Assembly: GCA_002298785.1 (NCBI GenBank) | Contig: DBMR01000077.1 | Coordinates: 1-64,000 of the forward strand | Reading direction: 5' to 3' | Length of the DNA stretch: 64,000 bases | Origin: Verrucomicrobia subdivision 3 bacterium UBA693 | GTDB taxonomy: Bacteria > Verrucomicrobiota > Verrucomicrobiia > Limisphaerales > UBA8199 | Shown here: positions 8,808-17,937 of the stretch, one piece after another | Layout of the letters: every line of letters starts with the position of its first letter | Numbering within the stretch: the first letter of the stretch is position 1 | Translations under genes and position numbers: made by a program | The notes under the pieces: generated by a model | Told to the model about the DNA's origin: nothing | What the model saw: the letters and a program-made list of their open reading frames with translations, nothing else | The model's database searches: none

Positions 8808-10925
8808 CTATGGTGATGCAGTCGCGCTTTGACGCCACAATTGGGCGGCCAATCGTTGGCGCTGATCTGGCGATTTCTCCGCCGCCACGAGCGCCTGTTC
8901 CAGGCCTTCGGCCAGCTTTCGAGCCGTGTCGAGATACAACTGGTCGGCAGCAGACTGCGAGGCCGAGTTGGTGAGGGGTTTGAGTTGACCCTGGTCGAGC
9001 ATTGTCAGGCGTTGGTGGGTTACGGTCAAACACTCCAGCGCCAGTCGGGTGTGGGCAGATTCGGTGCTGTCCGACAAACCGTTTTTAGCGAGCAATTGTT
9101 GAAAGCGCAGCAGGCGTTCCCCTCCGGCCAGTAGTGACGCAACGGCGGGCGCAGGAGCACCGCTGCTCTCGGCTTTGATCGCGGTTTCATTCGTAGAGCC
9201 GTCTTTCGTCCGGAAGCGAAGCCAGGCAGTGTCCGCCGGAGGAATTTGAAGTCGTGGAGCTTCAGAAACCGGTGCCTGAAATCCTTGGAGCTTGGCACCG
9301 CCGCGGGCGATCTCGATGGCCGCGTTTGTCGGCACTTTTTGATACGGCAGGAAGACTGATTGCTTATCAAACTGCCGCCAGCGTGCGCCATTGACCGTCA
9401 CCGCTGTAATTGGGCCACTGCCCACCGTGGCCAGGAAGAGTTGCTTGGTGCCAAAGCGAATCGGGAAGAGTTGTTCGAGCCGGGTAATCCCGGGGGGGAC
9501 ATGCGGCAACACTGTGAGCCCTTTGGCGCGATATTGATATTCGAACAAACCGCGCACAAAGGCAGCCGGCGGACCAAAAGCGTCGTAGGTCAGGTTGATC
9601 GGCTGTCCGGGTTGATAGACATCACTGCCAGACTTGACCAGGGGATTGTCCATGCGAAAGCGTTTGGCGAAAGTAAGGAGTTGCTCCATCGAGCGGCGCG
9701 CATCCTCGAATTGGCCGAGGCGATAATAACCCAGCACCATGCGCGCTTCACAAGTGGACCAGTGCCCCCCGTTCACCCACGTTCCGAAACCCCACAATCC
9801 TTCCGGCTTTTCATACATATCATCGTAGGAAGGGTAGTTTGGCAGGATGAATTGATGGGGGCGGAGGCCGGGAATGGAGGTCATTCGGGCAAAGATGCGT
9901 CGCGCTTGCGTGTCATCGGCAACACGAAAAGCGATGGCGTCGTGGTTGGGAGAACTTTCGAAATATCCATGTTGGGGAGCGCCGAACACTCCGTGCCGGG
10001 TGCCGTCGGGATCGAGGGAGTTAATGAAATAGCCTTCCTCGGTCGTCAACCTTTCGAGCCCAACTCGGGCGCTTTTCCGGCGCTGTTCCCACCGCTTTGC
10101 CTGGTCATCATGTCCAGCCAATTTCTCCAATTCAATCAATCGATCGAGTGCGGCGATGAAGGTGACGGACAGGCCGGCCAGGTACGCCTTGCCGTAGGTG
10201 CCGTCAGGCTTCCTCCACCCAGCAAAACTTGGGGCCAGGAGATTTCCGGCCGCGCCGACGAGGAACAGGTTGTTGGTCGGGTCACGGCGCGTTTCGATGA
10301 AATTCGCGCACCGCTCCAGTTTGGGAAGGTAGCGGGCGATGGCTGAAGTGTCGCGACTGATCAGCAGCAATTCGCTTTGCAGGAGCAGGCCGGCTGCGGT
10401 GAATTCCATCCCCCAATCATGAATTTTCGTCTGGCCATCGCCTTGCCGGTACACGATCCAGCCGGGGCGCGCGGCGTCGCACAGGCAACCATCCGGCGCG
10501 ACCCAATCAAACGGCGGCGCGGCGCCAACGCGCCGTCCGTCACCCATCTGGTCGAACCACAAATCCTGCGAGTGCTGCAGAAACGTGACAAACGGCTCCG
10601 ATAGAAACGGCAGTGCGCTGTAGGTGGCTCCGTAGCTGTTTTGGATCCACCATGCGTCCCAGGTCGGTCCTTCCACCAGTCCGTTCCAGGCAGGCATGTA
10701 GAGCATCGCCAGATTTTGAAATTCCGGGTCTGGGGCGAACATGCGCCGGGCCGTGTCCAGGAGCTGCAAATAGCCGGTGTCGCCTCGGCCACGAAAATAC
10801 TTGCCGGAGAACGCGGCATCTTCGGCGGTCGTTGGAAGTGCTCCTGCCAACCCCGCAAAGAGCAACACCGCCATCAGCCAGCGCCCAAACTGGAGTCGAG
10901 CTTTTGAAGTTTTCACTGGGTTCAT
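8808..10925 (-). CDS. Secreted six-hairpin glycosidase-like (MGH1/GH63-type alpha/alpha toroid) protein
   Basis: This 705-residue protein has a signal peptide (WLMAVLLFAGLAGALPTTA). The body looks like an (alpha/alpha)6 toroid glycosidase: many Trp/Asp/Gly-rich loops such as WNGLVEGPTWDAWWIQNSYG, IHDWGMEFTAAGLLLQSELL and GLWGFGTWVNGGHWSTCEARMV. The GGHWSTCEAR segment and the DLWFDQMGDG segment are candidate sites for the catalytic acids, but I cannot assign them. A beta domain follows at about 480-560, and the last 120 residues are helical. Family assignment among GH63, GH78, GH94 and related clans is uncertain. It is probably secreted and acts on plant or algal oligosaccharides, in line with other glycosidases in the window. 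Confidence 0.65.
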   Translation of the reverse strand: MNPVKTSKARLQFGRWLMAVLLFAGLAGALPTTAEDAAFSGKYFRGRGDTGYLQLLDTARRMFAPDPEFQNLAMLYMPAWNGLVEGPTWDAWWIQNSYGATYSALPFLSEPFVTFLQHSQDLWFDQMGDGRRVGAAPPFDWVAPDGCLCDAARPGWIVYRQGDGQTKIHDWGMEFTAAGLLLQSELLLISRDTSAIARYLPKLERCANFIETRRDPTNNLFLVGAAGNLLAPSFAGWRKPDGTYGKAYLAGLSVTFIAALDRLIELEKLAGHDDQAKRWEQRRKSARVGLERLTTEEGYFINSLDPDGTRHGVFGAPQHGYFESSPNHDAIAFRVADDTQARRIFARMTSIPGLRPHQFILPNYPSYDDMYEKPEGLWGFGTWVNGGHWSTCEARMVLGYYRLGQFEDARRSMEQLLTFAKRFRMDNPLVKSGSDVYQPGQPINLTYDAFGPPAAFVRGLFEYQYRAKGLTVLPHVPPGITRLEQLFPIRFGTKQLFLATVGSGPITAVTVNGARWRQFDKQSVFLPYQKVPTNAAIEIARGGAKLQGFQAPVSEAPRLQIPPADTAWLRFRTKDGSTNETAIKAESSGAPAPAVASLLAGGERLLRFQQLLAKNGLSDSTESAHTRLALECLTVTHQRLTMLDQGQLKPLTNSASQSAADQLYLDTARKLAEGLEQALVAAEKSPDQRQRLAAQLWRQSATASP

Positions 10926-10991
10926 GGGTGGGACGTTGACACGTTTTTCGCCGAAGCAACAGCTCTTAGTTGCGCGACGTATGCCGCTCCT

Positions 10992-11570
10992 TCACTCCCG
11001 GGCCGAATCATAGTCGGCAGGTGTATCAACATCTTGAAGCACCGCCGCGTTCTCCGTGTGGTATTCCACGACTTCGGTCGGATGTGCCATCAGCAGGCCG
11101 CGCAGTCCCACACCATCGAATGAAGCCAACAACTCGTCGCGGTAGCGCGCGCTAAAAATCACCGGGTGACCGCGGTGTCCGCGGTGAACGGGCACTAGAA
11201 TTTGACCTGCCACCGTTTGGCAGGCGCGCAGCATGGGAGAAATCAAATCCGCCGTAAGCGCGGGTTGGTCTCCCGGAGCGATCGCAATCCATTCCGTGGA
11301 GGGCGGAAGGGAGCGCAAGCCGCAACGCACGGAACTTAGCATGTCACCATTGGGATCTGGATTCTCGACGCAGACGATGGGGCGTTCACCCAGGGTTTCC
11401 CGGAGCAGGCGATCCTGCGGCCGCACGATCAGGAACAGATGGTCCACTCCAGCGCCGAGAAACGCATCAACGACACGCGCGATCATGGGCGACCCGGCGA
11501 TGGGCAGCAGGAGTTTCTGGGTGCCCATGCGCTGGGAGCGGCCGGCAGCAAGGACGATCGCGCAGATCAT
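10992..11570 (-). CDS. mocA: Molybdenum cofactor cytidylyltransferase-like NTP transferase (MocA-type)
   Basis: The start is the ATG at 11570 (MICAIVLAAGRS), which begins the conserved core; the frame is open upstream but overlaps xdhC. The 192-residue protein has the MobA/MocA nucleotidyltransferase motif LAAGRSQRMGTQKLLLP at residues 6-22, with Gly-rich nucleotide binding and a conserved Lys, and PGDQPALTADL for the metal-binding Asp. MocA attaches CMP to molybdopterin, giving the MCD form used by xanthine-dehydrogenase-family enzymes; MobA-type enzymes attach GMP. Its position at the end of the hydroxylase operon, 7 bp after xdhC, supports the MocA role. It is the last gene of the operon. 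Confidence 0.85.
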   Translation of the reverse strand: MICAIVLAAGRSQRMGTQKLLLPIAGSPMIARVVDAFLGAGVDHLFLIVRPQDRLLRETLGERPIVCVENPDPNGDMLSSVRCGLRSLPPSTEWIAIAPGDQPALTADLISPMLRACQTVAGQILVPVHRGHRGHPVIFSARYRDELLASFDGVGLRGLLMAHPTEVVEYHTENAAVLQDVDTPADYDSARE

Positions 11571-11577
11571 GGGAACC

Positions 11578-12657
11578 TCATTTGTGCGTAATCCCGGGGG
11601 CGCTGCCGAGGCGGCGCACGGCAATAATTTGCGCTAGGATGCTCGTGGCAATCTCCGCCGGGGTGACGGCTCCAATATCGAGCCCGATGGGAGCATACAC
11701 ACGGCCAAATTCCGAAGCTGAAGCCCACCCGGCGCGGAGAAACTGGCGTCGGATGAGTGGCACTTTGCGGCGACTTCCGATCATGCCGATGTAGGCGACA
11801 GGCTGGCGAATACACGCTCGCAAAGCCAGGGAGTCCTGCTGGTGCCCGCGCGTGACCAGCACGATGAACGTCTGATGGTCAAAAGGTATCGTTGCGAGTT
11901 GATCGGGCACAGCGCCGCAAAGTGTTCGCGTCCCCGGCGGGAACAGCGCAGCTTTCACGAATTCCGGACGATCTTCGATGACTACGATATCAAAATCCAG
12001 GTGACTGGCTTGCGCCGCCACCGCCTGGCCAATGTGGCCGCCTCCCACGATAACCAGCATTGGCGCGGGAGTCACTGGTTCGACGAACAGCTCTTCTTTA
12101 CCACCCGGGGTGGATTGTCTTAACAAATGAAGTTGCGGCTGGCGCTGCGCCAGGCAGGAACGCAGCATGGTCTGCAAATGGGAACGGGTATTTGACGCGA
12201 TCTCCTGCCCGGCAACATAATCCGATAAAACCTGGAGCTTTCGGCGCTTGCGCAGGGTTGTGACCCAAACGCCGCTCTCGCGCCGGGCCAAAGCCTCCAC
12301 CGCCTGACGATAATCCGCCTTGTTGGCAGGTGCTACCGGAGTCACCAGTAATCGCATGCGCCCTCCGCAAATGGGGCTGCCCTCATGCACACCGGGTCCG
12401 TGCAGATCAAAATCGAGGAGCGCCGGATTGCCGGAATCGATGACGGTCCTGGCCTGTCGCTGGACCTCGGCTTCTACGGCACCGCCGCCGACGGTACCAT
12501 GAATCGTGCCGTCCCTTTGGATCAGAGCCCTGGCTCCGGCTTTGACGGGCGAGGATTCCATTGCTTCCAGCACCACCGCCGATGCGAAAGGATGGCCGGC
12601 CTCGAAAAGGCTCAACGCACATTGAAACAAATGGGCGCTACCGGTCCGGTGCGTCAT
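11578..12657 (-). CDS. xdhC: XdhC/CoxI-family molybdenum hydroxylase maturation factor
   Basis: This 359-residue protein starts at ATG 12657, 11 bp after the preceding stop; a TTG at 12672 would overlap that stop and is less likely. The N-terminal XdhC/CoxI domain carries GTVGGGAVEAEVQRQA and a conserved CGGRMRLLVTPV. The C-terminal Rossmann-like domain has VIVGGGHIGQAVAAQASHL, DRPEFV, VLVTRGHQQD and YIGMIGSRRKV, with IGLDIGAVTPAEIATSILAQ near the end. XdhC proteins bind the molybdenum cofactor, help insert the terminal sulfur and deliver it to the large subunit. The neighbour genes supply the client enzyme (upstream) and the cytidylyltransferase (downstream), a complete maturation set. Confidence 0.92.
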   Translation of the reverse strand: MTHRTGSAHLFQCALSLFEAGHPFASAVVLEAMESSPVKAGARALIQRDGTIHGTVGGGAVEAEVQRQARTVIDSGNPALLDFDLHGPGVHEGSPICGGRMRLLVTPVAPANKADYRQAVEALARRESGVWVTTLRKRRKLQVLSDYVAGQEIASNTRSHLQTMLRSCLAQRQPQLHLLRQSTPGGKEELFVEPVTPAPMLVIVGGGHIGQAVAAQASHLDFDIVVIEDRPEFVKAALFPPGTRTLCGAVPDQLATIPFDHQTFIVLVTRGHQQDSLALRACIRQPVAYIGMIGSRRKVPLIRRQFLRAGWASASEFGRVYAPIGLDIGAVTPAEIATSILAQIIAVRRLGSAPGITHK

Positions 12658-12668
12658 GGTGGCAAGTC

Positions 12669-14825
12669 TCAAAAGTCCTGGGCGCCATTCAGCCGAATGG
12701 GCATTTCCCGAATGCGCTTACCGGTTGCGTGAAAGACTGCGTTGGCAATGGCGGGTGCGATGGCAATGATGGGAGTTTCACCGCCGCCCGCGCTCGGGAG
12801 GTCGGGGCGATCGAGCAAGTGGATGTCCAGTTGCGGCACGTCTGCAAAGCGCGGCACCAGGTAGCGGCTAAAGGCGGCATTGCGAATTTTGCCTTCGGAA
12901 AAGCGCATTTCCTCGCGCAAAGCCGGGCCACAGCCCATCAGGATGCAACCTTGGACCTGGGCGAGGAGATTGTCTGGATTCACGATTGCCCCGCATTCGA
13001 ATACCTCTGTCACGCGTCGTATGGTAATCTTGTTTTGCCCTCGGTCTACCAACACTTCGGCGCAGGCGGCGACGTAAGAACCTTTTTCCATGCCGCACGC
13101 CAGGCCCACGCCCCACCCCGGTTGTTTCTTTTTGATCTGCTCACGCCAGTTAAATCGCTTGGCCGCCTCCTCGAGCACCGCTCGCAATCGGGTGCCTTCG
13201 AGATGCGCCAGGCGAAAATCAAGTGGGTCCGCCTCGGCAGCGGCTGCGAGTTCGTCCATGAAACATTCGCGAGCGAAGTTGTTGGCGGTGGCGGCGAGCG
13301 CCCGGTAAGAACCCTGTCGCAGCGGCGAATTGGAAGCCACCGTGCGGCAACGGGTCTCGCCAGCGCGATAGGGGGTGTCCACAGCCGAGGCGCCAGAGTT
13401 GATGTTAATGAAATGCCACGAGCTGAGCCCGCCTTTGGCGTCGAGGCTGGCTTCGATATCAATGACCGCGGCTGGGCGGAAGTAAGCCCAGGTGAATTCC
13501 TCTTCGCGAGTCCAGCGCACCAGCACCGGGTGTTTGGCCGCCTGGGCAAGGCGCGCCGCTTCGATGGCCGCCTCGCCGGTATGTTTGCCACCGAATCCGT
13601 CGCCAAAATCGGGAACGATGACGCGCACCTTGTCATTGGCCAACCGGAACGCCCGCGCGAGTTCGTTGTGGTAGCCAAAGGGATTTTGTGTGCCGGTCCA
13701 CACTGTCAGGTTCCCGTCGCTCCACTCGGCGAGCGCCGTGCGCGTCTCCATCGGGGCATGCTGGACATACGCCACGTGGTAAGTGGTTTGAAGCTTCCTG
13801 GCCGCCTTTGCCAGCGTCTCCGCAAACGGATTTTTCGGCACTCCCTCGCGCACGCTTTGGCGCAGATGATCATAAATCTCTTTGCTCGATGGGTGGGTTG
13901 CCGTCTCCCATTTGGCGGTTTCAGCGACAGCTTTCAACGCCTGTTCGGCCTGGAAAGTCGTCGGTGCGGCGACGCCGACGAAATCGCCATCCCGGACACT
14001 CACCACCGACGGCCAGGCTTTGGCGGGTGTGAGGTCCACTGAAAGCAATCGAGCACCAATGGCAGGGGGACGCAGGACTTTGCCGTACAGCATCCCTGGC
14101 CTGGTATAATCGGAGGGATACTTGTGTGCGCCGGTAACGAGGTCGCGCTGGTTTACGCGTGGCACGGTGGTGCCCATCACCCTCCACTTTTCCACCGGGG
14201 TGAGTTTGACATCTTTCGAGATACTTTGTTGGAGAACCGCGGCGGCTTCATCGCTCCGGGCGAGATCGGCATAGGTCAATGTGTGTTGGCTGCCAGGTTG
14301 GAGGATTTTTCCATCCCTGACCTCCAGGCTGCCGATTGCAACGTTCCACTTTTTGGCCGCCCATTCCAGGAACAACTCGCGGGCGGTTGCCGCCCCTTGG
14401 CGCACTGCAGGAACAGTGGCCGGCGTGGTGCGACTGCCGGCGCTGAGCCCGTCGTCCGGAACCAGCCCGGTATCACCCATTACGAGAATCACCTGGCCGA
14501 CTGGCAGACGTAATTCCTCGGCGGCGACCTGGGTTAATTCCGTGCGCGCCCCTTGGCCCATTTCAATTTTACCCGTGAGCACCGTGACCACGCCGTCTGC
14601 GCCCAGATGCAGGCGAGCCGCGACAGACTGTGCGCCAGAGCGTCCACTACCGCGTCCCCCCGAGTTTTGCGCCCAGCCCGGTCCATAGCTAACCGCGACC
14701 ATCAATCCCGCCCCGAGCACCTGGACAAAGCTGCGGCGATCCATCGCGAAGCGGAAATCCACGCTGTCTGCGGTTTCCTCACCCTGCAAATTTGGAATCT
14801 CATCCGGTTGTGAGGCATTGCGCAT
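12669..14825 (-). CDS. Molybdopterin-binding subunit of a xanthine-dehydrogenase-family hydroxylase (IorB-like), Tat-exported
   Basis: This 718-residue protein resembles isoquinoline 1-oxidoreductase/aldehyde dehydrogenase large subunits. A twin-arginine signal, MDRRSFVQVLGAGLMVAV, begins at residue 29, so the N-terminal 28 residues may be a long n-region or the true start may be the internal Met29. Cofactor motifs follow: GKIEMGQGARTELTQVAAEE, GDTGLVPDDG, VPDFGDGFGGKHTGEAA, RQGSYRALAATANNFARECF and the C-terminal GGGETPIIAIAPAIANAV, whose Glu corresponds to the catalytic base of the xanthine oxidase family. IorB-type enzymes hydroxylate N-heterocycles or oxidise aldehydes in the periplasm. 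The gene stop is 11 bp before xdhC, and the small 2Fe-2S subunit gene is 3 bp upstream. The substrate is unknown. Confidence 0.9.
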   Translation of the reverse strand: MRNASQPDEIPNLQGEETADSVDFRFAMDRRSFVQVLGAGLMVAVSYGPGWAQNSGGRGSGRSGAQSVAARLHLGADGVVTVLTGKIEMGQGARTELTQVAAEELRLPVGQVILVMGDTGLVPDDGLSAGSRTTPATVPAVRQGAATARELFLEWAAKKWNVAIGSLEVRDGKILQPGSQHTLTYADLARSDEAAAVLQQSISKDVKLTPVEKWRVMGTTVPRVNQRDLVTGAHKYPSDYTRPGMLYGKVLRPPAIGARLLSVDLTPAKAWPSVVSVRDGDFVGVAAPTTFQAEQALKAVAETAKWETATHPSSKEIYDHLRQSVREGVPKNPFAETLAKAARKLQTTYHVAYVQHAPMETRTALAEWSDGNLTVWTGTQNPFGYHNELARAFRLANDKVRVIVPDFGDGFGGKHTGEAAIEAARLAQAAKHPVLVRWTREEEFTWAYFRPAAVIDIEASLDAKGGLSSWHFININSGASAVDTPYRAGETRCRTVASNSPLRQGSYRALAATANNFARECFMDELAAAAEADPLDFRLAHLEGTRLRAVLEEAAKRFNWREQIKKKQPGWGVGLACGMEKGSYVAACAEVLVDRGQNKITIRRVTEVFECGAIVNPDNLLAQVQGCILMGCGPALREEMRFSEGKIRNAAFSRYLVPRFADVPQLDIHLLDRPDLPSAGGGETPIIAIAPAIANAVFHATGKRIREMPIRLNGAQDF

Positions 14826-14828
14826 AAC

Positions 14829-15299
14829 TTATTTGTGGATTTGAGTGCGGGCGCGGCGGACCGCTTTCAGAATCCGGGGATAGCTGCCGCAACGGCAGAT
14901 TTGAGGGTTCATCCAGGACAAAATTTCCTCATCCGCCGGATTAGGCTTTTCATTGAACAAGGCGACGGCGGAAAGAATCATGCCTGAGGTGCAAAAGCCG
15001 CATTGCATCGAGCTTTCGGCCAAGAAGGCCTCCTGTACCGGATGCAGCTTTTCACCTTTGGCCAGGCCTTCGATCGTGGTGATGCTTTTGCCGGCGGCAT
15101 CCTGGATTGGCAGTAGGCAGGAATGCTGGCGCTGCCCTTCGATGAGGACCATGCACGCCCCGCACTGTCCCTCGCCACAGCCGAGTTTGGGGCCGGTCAA
15201 CTTGAGGTCTTCACGCAGCACTTGGAGCAGGGGCCGCTGCGGATCGGTTAGGATCGTGCGGCGCTGTCCGTTGACGGTTAATTGGAAAGTCTGATCCAT
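14829..15299 (-). CDS. 2Fe-2S subunit of the molybdenum hydroxylase (IorA-like)
   Basis: This 156-residue protein is the small electron-transfer subunit. The N-terminal plant-type ferredoxin domain has Cys41, Cys46, Cys49 and Cys61 (CGEGQCGAC). The helical C-terminal domain has Cys100, Cys103, Cys135 and Cys137 (MQCGFCTSGM and ICRCGSYPRI). Two [2Fe-2S] clusters are therefore expected. There is no signal peptide; in related systems the small subunit is exported folded together with the Tat-bearing large subunit. It is the first gene of the four-gene operon and is divergent from the S41 protease gene. No FAD-binding subunit is encoded nearby, as is usual for Ior-type two-subunit enzymes, which use cytochrome or quinone acceptors. 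Confidence 0.95.
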   Translation of the reverse strand: MDQTFQLTVNGQRRTILTDPQRPLLQVLREDLKLTGPKLGCGEGQCGACMVLIEGQRQHSCLLPIQDAAGKSITTIEGLAKGEKLHPVQEAFLAESSMQCGFCTSGMILSAVALFNEKPNPADEEILSWMNPQICRCGSYPRILKAVRRARTQIHK

Positions 15300-15357
15300 A
15301 GGACATAGGATTGGAGGTTAAGGCGCGGCGGAAGTAGCGGCGGGCGGGAGCGTTACG

Positions 15358-15405
15358 GAGGAATCGAACCCGAAGGTCAACCAAACGAATACCAGGCGAT
15401 TCCTC
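15358..15405. promoter_or_regulatory. 9-bp inverted repeat in the divergent hydroxylase/S41 protease region
   Basis: GAGGAATCG (15358-15366) is repeated inverted as CGATTCCTC (15397-15405), 30 bp apart, in the 241-bp gap between the divergent iorA-like and S41 protease genes. It could be a regulator binding site or an RNA stem. No clear sigma-70 promoter was recognised on either side. Confidence 0.3.
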
Positions 15406-15540
15406 ATAGAGATCGACCTAGAACTTAAATACTGCGCCGCGTGAAAGCAAGGTCAGGCGCCGAGCAACGACGTTTTGCCCCGTTTCTTGCAAAGTGGGGA
15501 GGGAGCCCTTATTTTGCCCAAGGTCAGGTTTGGCCTGGAT

Positions 15541-16872
15541 ATGAAAAGACGTTTACTTTACGGAATGGTGGTGGCGATACTGGCGGGCAACCTGCTGGTC
15601 GGCGCGCGGGTTTATTTCAGTACGGCGCTTGCTGGCCAGAAGGAATCCGCCTACCCAAGTCTGGAGTTGTTTTCGTTTGTGATGGAGAAAGTCCGCCGCG
15701 ACTATGTGGACGGGCAGAAGCTCACTTACCAGGACCTGGTTTATGGCGCCTTGAAAGGGATGCTCAACACCCTCGATCCCCACAGCGAGTTCATGGAGCC
15801 CGACAAATACAAGGATCTCCAAAATGACACCCAGGGCGCTTTTGGAGGCATTGGGATCGTGGTCTCTATGAAGGACAATTATCTGACGGTGGTCGCTCCC
15901 ATGGAAGACACGCCGGGTGCGAAAGCGGGCATACTCTCCGGGGATCGCATTCTCCGCATTGACGGCAAGAGCACTGAGAAGATCAGCCAGCAGGAGGCCA
16001 TCAAGTCCTTGCGGGGCGAACCTGGCACCGCGGTCAAATTGTCAGTGCTCCGGCCTTCCACCGGTGAAAGCAAGGAGTACACGCTCACGCGAACGGTCAT
16101 CAATGTCGACATGGTGAAGGATATCAACGGCAAGAAGGAGTTTCCGTTGGACGAAAGCAAGATCGGGTACGTGCGACTGGTGCAGTTTGGAGAGAAGACC
16201 AGTGACGATCTCAACACGGCGCTGAAGAAGCTCAAGAAGCAGGGGATGCAGGGGTTGATTTTGGATTTGCGGTGGAATCCGGGCGGGTTGCTCGAACAAG
16301 CCGTGGAGGTGTGCGAGAAATTCCTGCCGCGGGGCGAGTTGGTGGTCACGACCGAAGGACGCAATGCGGCGCAAAACTCGACGCGCCGGGCCATGGGTCA
16401 TGGCGATATGTTGAATTCCATGCCGATAGTGGTGCTCGTCAACCAGGGCAGCGCCAGCGCCTCGGAGATCGTGGCCGGTTGCCTTCAGGACCTGAAGCGC
16501 GCGATCGTGGTCGGCGAAAAGACCTTCGGCAAAGGTTCGGTGCAGAGCATCATTCCGTTGCAGGACGGCGCGGCTCTGCGTTTGACAACGGCCAAGTATT
16601 ACACGCCGAGCCACAAGGTGATTCATGAACAGGGAATTGTTCCTGATCGCGTGGTGCCGCTCACGGACGACGAAGAGCGGGACATTGCGCGGCAGCGCAC
16701 CCCGGGCGGCTTGGAGAGCCTGGATCCGGTCGAGCGTGAAAGAGTGACCCAGGTTCGTGACACGCAATTGGACCGGGCGATGGATCTCTTGAAGGGCGTC
16801 ATTCTGTTTACGTCCCGGGCTCCGGCGCACGACACCCGTCTCGCCAAGACCGGCAAGCAGGCCGATCAGTGA
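15541..16872 (+). CDS. S41-family C-terminal processing peptidase (CtpA/Prc-like)
   Basis: The start is the ATG at 15541, which gives a signal anchor (LLYGMVVAILAGNLLVGARVYF); the open frame begins at 15475. The 443-residue protein has an N-terminal helical region (LKGMLNTLDPHSEFM), a PDZ domain (about 95-175, with FGGIGIVVSM and AGILSGDRILRIDGK) and the peptidase domain. The Ser-Lys dyad is read as Ser306 (in GSASASEI) and Lys331 (in GEKTFGKGSVQ), 25 residues apart as in the family. These enzymes cleave C-terminal tails of envelope proteins in the periplasm. The gene is followed 18 bp later by tsaD on the same strand. Confidence 0.94.
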   Translation: MKRRLLYGMVVAILAGNLLVGARVYFSTALAGQKESAYPSLELFSFVMEKVRRDYVDGQKLTYQDLVYGALKGMLNTLDPHSEFMEPDKYKDLQNDTQGAFGGIGIVVSMKDNYLTVVAPMEDTPGAKAGILSGDRILRIDGKSTEKISQQEAIKSLRGEPGTAVKLSVLRPSTGESKEYTLTRTVINVDMVKDINGKKEFPLDESKIGYVRLVQFGEKTSDDLNTALKKLKKQGMQGLILDLRWNPGGLLEQAVEVCEKFLPRGELVVTTEGRNAAQNSTRRAMGHGDMLNSMPIVVLVNQGSASASEIVAGCLQDLKRAIVVGEKTFGKGSVQSIIPLQDGAALRLTTAKYYTPSHKVIHEQGIVPDRVVPLTDDEERDIARQRTPGGLESLDPVERERVTQVRDTQLDRAMDLLKGVILFTSRAPAHDTRLAKTGKQADQ

Positions 16873-16890
16873 TCGAGATTGCTATTCTCC

Positions 16891-17922
16891 ATGCCCCTGC
16901 TGGCCTTCGAAACTTCCTGCGACGAGACCAGCGCCGCTGTGGTGCATCAAGGCCGGGTCCTGTCGAACGCCGTCTCCTCTCAGATCGCGATGCACGCGGA
17001 GTACGGCGGGGTAGTTCCCGAGTTGGCGGCCCGCGAACACCTGCGGAACTTGCAGCCGATCGCCCAGACCGCCCTGGCCCAGGCCGGCGTGACGCCTGAC
17101 CAAATCGAAGTCGTAGCGGCCACCCAGGGTCCCGGCTTGCCGAGCGCACTGATGGCCGGACTCAAAGCGGCTCAAGCCTTCGCTTTCGCGCTACGCAGGC
17201 CTTTCCTGGGGGTGCATCATCATGAGGCGCACCTGTTTTCGCCTTGGATATCAGGCAACCCGCCTCAGGCCCAGTTCGACCAGTTCGAGCCCAATGTTTC
17301 CCTGATCGCCAGTGGCGGCCACACGATCCTGGTGCTGGTGCAATCCGAATTGCAGCATCGGGTGCTGGGGGCGACGGTGGATGACGCCGCTGGTGAGTGT
17401 TTCGACAAAACCGGCAAGCTGATGGGCCTCCCGTACCCGGCAGGACCACACATTGATCGTCTCGCGGAGCAGGGGAATCCCACAGGGTTCGACTTCCCAC
17501 GGCCCAAGCTCAACGACCCGGATGACAATTTCAGCTTCAGTGGCCTCAAGACCGCCGTGCGCTACTGTTTGAGAGATCATCCGGGCGTGCTCGCAACGCG
17601 CCAGGGCATGGCCGATTTCTGCGCCAGCGTGCAGACGGCGATCGTGGAGGTGCTGGTGGCTAAAACCATTCGTGCGGCCCGGCGCCATCGCGTTCGATGC
17701 GTCACGGCTTCGGGCGGCGTCACCTGCAATGCGGGACTGCGCCGGCAATTGGCTGCAGCGTGCGCTGGCGCCGGGTTGCGCCTGTGCCTCGCCGAGAAGG
17801 CGTTTTGTACCGACAACGCCGCGATGATCGGGATGCTGGCGGAACGCCAGTTCGCTCTGGGCAAAGCCCCCACTCCGCTCGATGCGGATATCCAGCCGAC
17901 CTGGGAATTGGCGGGGGCCTGA
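16891..17922 (+). CDS. tsaD: tRNA N6-adenosine threonylcarbamoyltransferase TsaD
   Basis: The start at ATG 16891 (MPLLAFETSCDETSAAVV) matches the conserved N-terminus; an in-frame TTG at 16879 is not needed. The 343-residue length fits bacterial TsaD (about 340). Visible signatures are the N-terminal ETSCDET phosphate motif, the metal-binding HxxxH in VHHHEAH (His110, His114), LIASGGHTILVLV, the TGKLMGLPYPAGP segment, FSFSGLKTAVRY and ASGGVTCNAGLR. TsaD transfers the threonylcarbamoyl group from TsaC-made TC-AMP to A37 of ANN-decoding tRNAs, working with TsaB and TsaE, none of which is in this window. It is convergent with the aminotransferase gene 15 bp away. Confidence 0.97.
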   Translation: MPLLAFETSCDETSAAVVHQGRVLSNAVSSQIAMHAEYGGVVPELAAREHLRNLQPIAQTALAQAGVTPDQIEVVAATQGPGLPSALMAGLKAAQAFAFALRRPFLGVHHHEAHLFSPWISGNPPQAQFDQFEPNVSLIASGGHTILVLVQSELQHRVLGATVDDAAGECFDKTGKLMGLPYPAGPHIDRLAEQGNPTGFDFPRPKLNDPDDNFSFSGLKTAVRYCLRDHPGVLATRQGMADFCASVQTAIVEVLVAKTIRAARRHRVRCVTASGGVTCNAGLRRQLAAACAGAGLRLCLAEKAFCTDNAAMIGMLAERQFALGKAPTPLDADIQPTWELAGA

Positions 17923-17937
17923 GCCGTTCTGCCGGGT

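Noticed and set aside
12561..14042. 493-codon open frame on the plus strand over the molybdopterin subunit gene
   Set aside because: Shadow of the well-supported minus-strand gene.
15355..15420. tRNA-like T-arm sequence GGGTTCGATTCC on the minus strand near the S41 protease gene
   Set aside because: The T stem does not pair and no acceptor or anticodon arm can be drawn around it, so it is not a tRNA.
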